DNA of 64,000 bases, from positions 77,001-141,000 of the forward strand of contig CP102260.1 in NCBI GenBank assembly GCA_025146925.1. Reading direction: 5' to 3'. Source of the stretch: [Bacteroides] pectinophilus (GTDB taxonomy: Bacteria > Bacillota > Clostridia > Lachnospirales > Lachnospiraceae). Positions 63,784 through 64,000 of this stretch are shown here, piece by piece. Each line of letters opens with the position of its first letter. Positions within the stretch are counted from its first letter, which is position 1. Both the position numbers and the translations under genes were made by a program. The notes beneath the pieces were generated by a model. It did not search any database and was not told where the DNA came from. It saw only the letters and a list, made by a program, of their open reading frames with translations.

Positions 63784-64000
63784 ATGAATAATAGTTCTAA
63801 GATTAGACAGTCTAATATCGAACTTCTCAGAATAGCTGCAATGCTGATGATAGTGGGACATCATATGGCAGTACATGGAATATATCATGTAATGGCAGGT
63901 GAGAATGCATACAGTGTATACAGTATGGGAACGCAGCTGAATAAAGCATTTACAAGCCTTTTTGCTCCCGGCGGAGAGATAGGTGTTGCGATATTCTTTA
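63784..64000 (+). CDS. Acyltransferase 3 family membrane protein (5' part only)
   Basis: 72 codons are visible before the window ends. After a short polar start the sequence reads IELLRIAAMLMIVGHHMAVHG, which is the first helix of acyltransferase 3 proteins with the conserved Arg and catalytic His pair region. GGEIGVAIFF, matching the family's GxxGVxxFF block, stands at the cut edge. Such proteins O-acetylate or otherwise acylate glycans at the membrane. TGAGGAATAG lies upstream of ATG 63784. Confidence 0.85.
   Translation, partial: MNNSSKIRQSNIELLRIAAMLMIVGHHMAVHGIYHVMAGENAYSVYSMGTQLNKAFTSLFAPGGEIGVAIFF

Overview
The window is one almost uninterrupted stretch of cell-surface polysaccharide genes, about 53 genes all on the plus strand, with no rRNA, tRNA, CRISPR array or transposase gene seen. 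Moderate GC, AGGAGG-type ribosome binding sites, frequent ATGA/TAATG stop-start overlaps and the mix of Wzy/Wzx, GT-C and DUF-type membrane glycosyltransferases suggest a Gram-positive Firmicute, probably a Lachnospiraceae gut bacterium (inference from style; no marker gene is present).

Layout. 1-255 is the tail of a GtrB-like GT2. 295-33112 is a long locus that opens with an initiating sugar-phosphate transferase and a Wzz-like protein, then a split membrane protein, WecG/TagA, a Wzy-like polymerase fused to a GT4, three further multi-membrane GT-C-like proteins, and cytoplasmic glycosyltransferases. From 15039 to 27149 lies a heptose module: two GmhA-like isomerases, a nucleotidyltransferase/PfkB-kinase fusion in the reverse order to E. 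coli HldE, and GmhB. Between them sit asparagine synthase, GT8, TIGR04372-like, SGNH, carbamoyltransferase and epimerase genes. An ABC exporter, a fucosyltransferase-like protein, UDP-glucose dehydrogenase and a DUF2142 protein follow. 33113-34709 is an island of high-GC structured repeats around a DPM-type GT2. 34710-47890 continues with DUF2304, several GT2 and GT4 enzymes, a Wzx flippase and UDP-galactopyranose mutase.

A consensus promoter at 47925-47953 starts a second locus: another initiating transferase, GT4s, GT2s, a second Wzx, CapE/EpsG-like polymerase/CapF/CapG (UDP-L-FucNAc synthesis and polymerisation), another split membrane protein with an intact paralogue beside it, and the start of an acyltransferase cut by the window end.

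Taken together the genes could start repeat units on undecaprenyl phosphate (two initiators), supply ADP-heptose-type, UDP-GlcA, UDP-Galf and UDP-L-FucNAc donors, assemble, flip (two Wzx and one PglK/MsbA-like ABC protein) and polymerise them, and decorate them with carbamoyl, acyl and side-chain sugars. The most unusual non-coding signal is a family of three nested-stem elements (33117-33240 minus strand, 33396-33533, 34533-34670) with a shared core, compensatory base changes and completely different but self-complementary outer arms.
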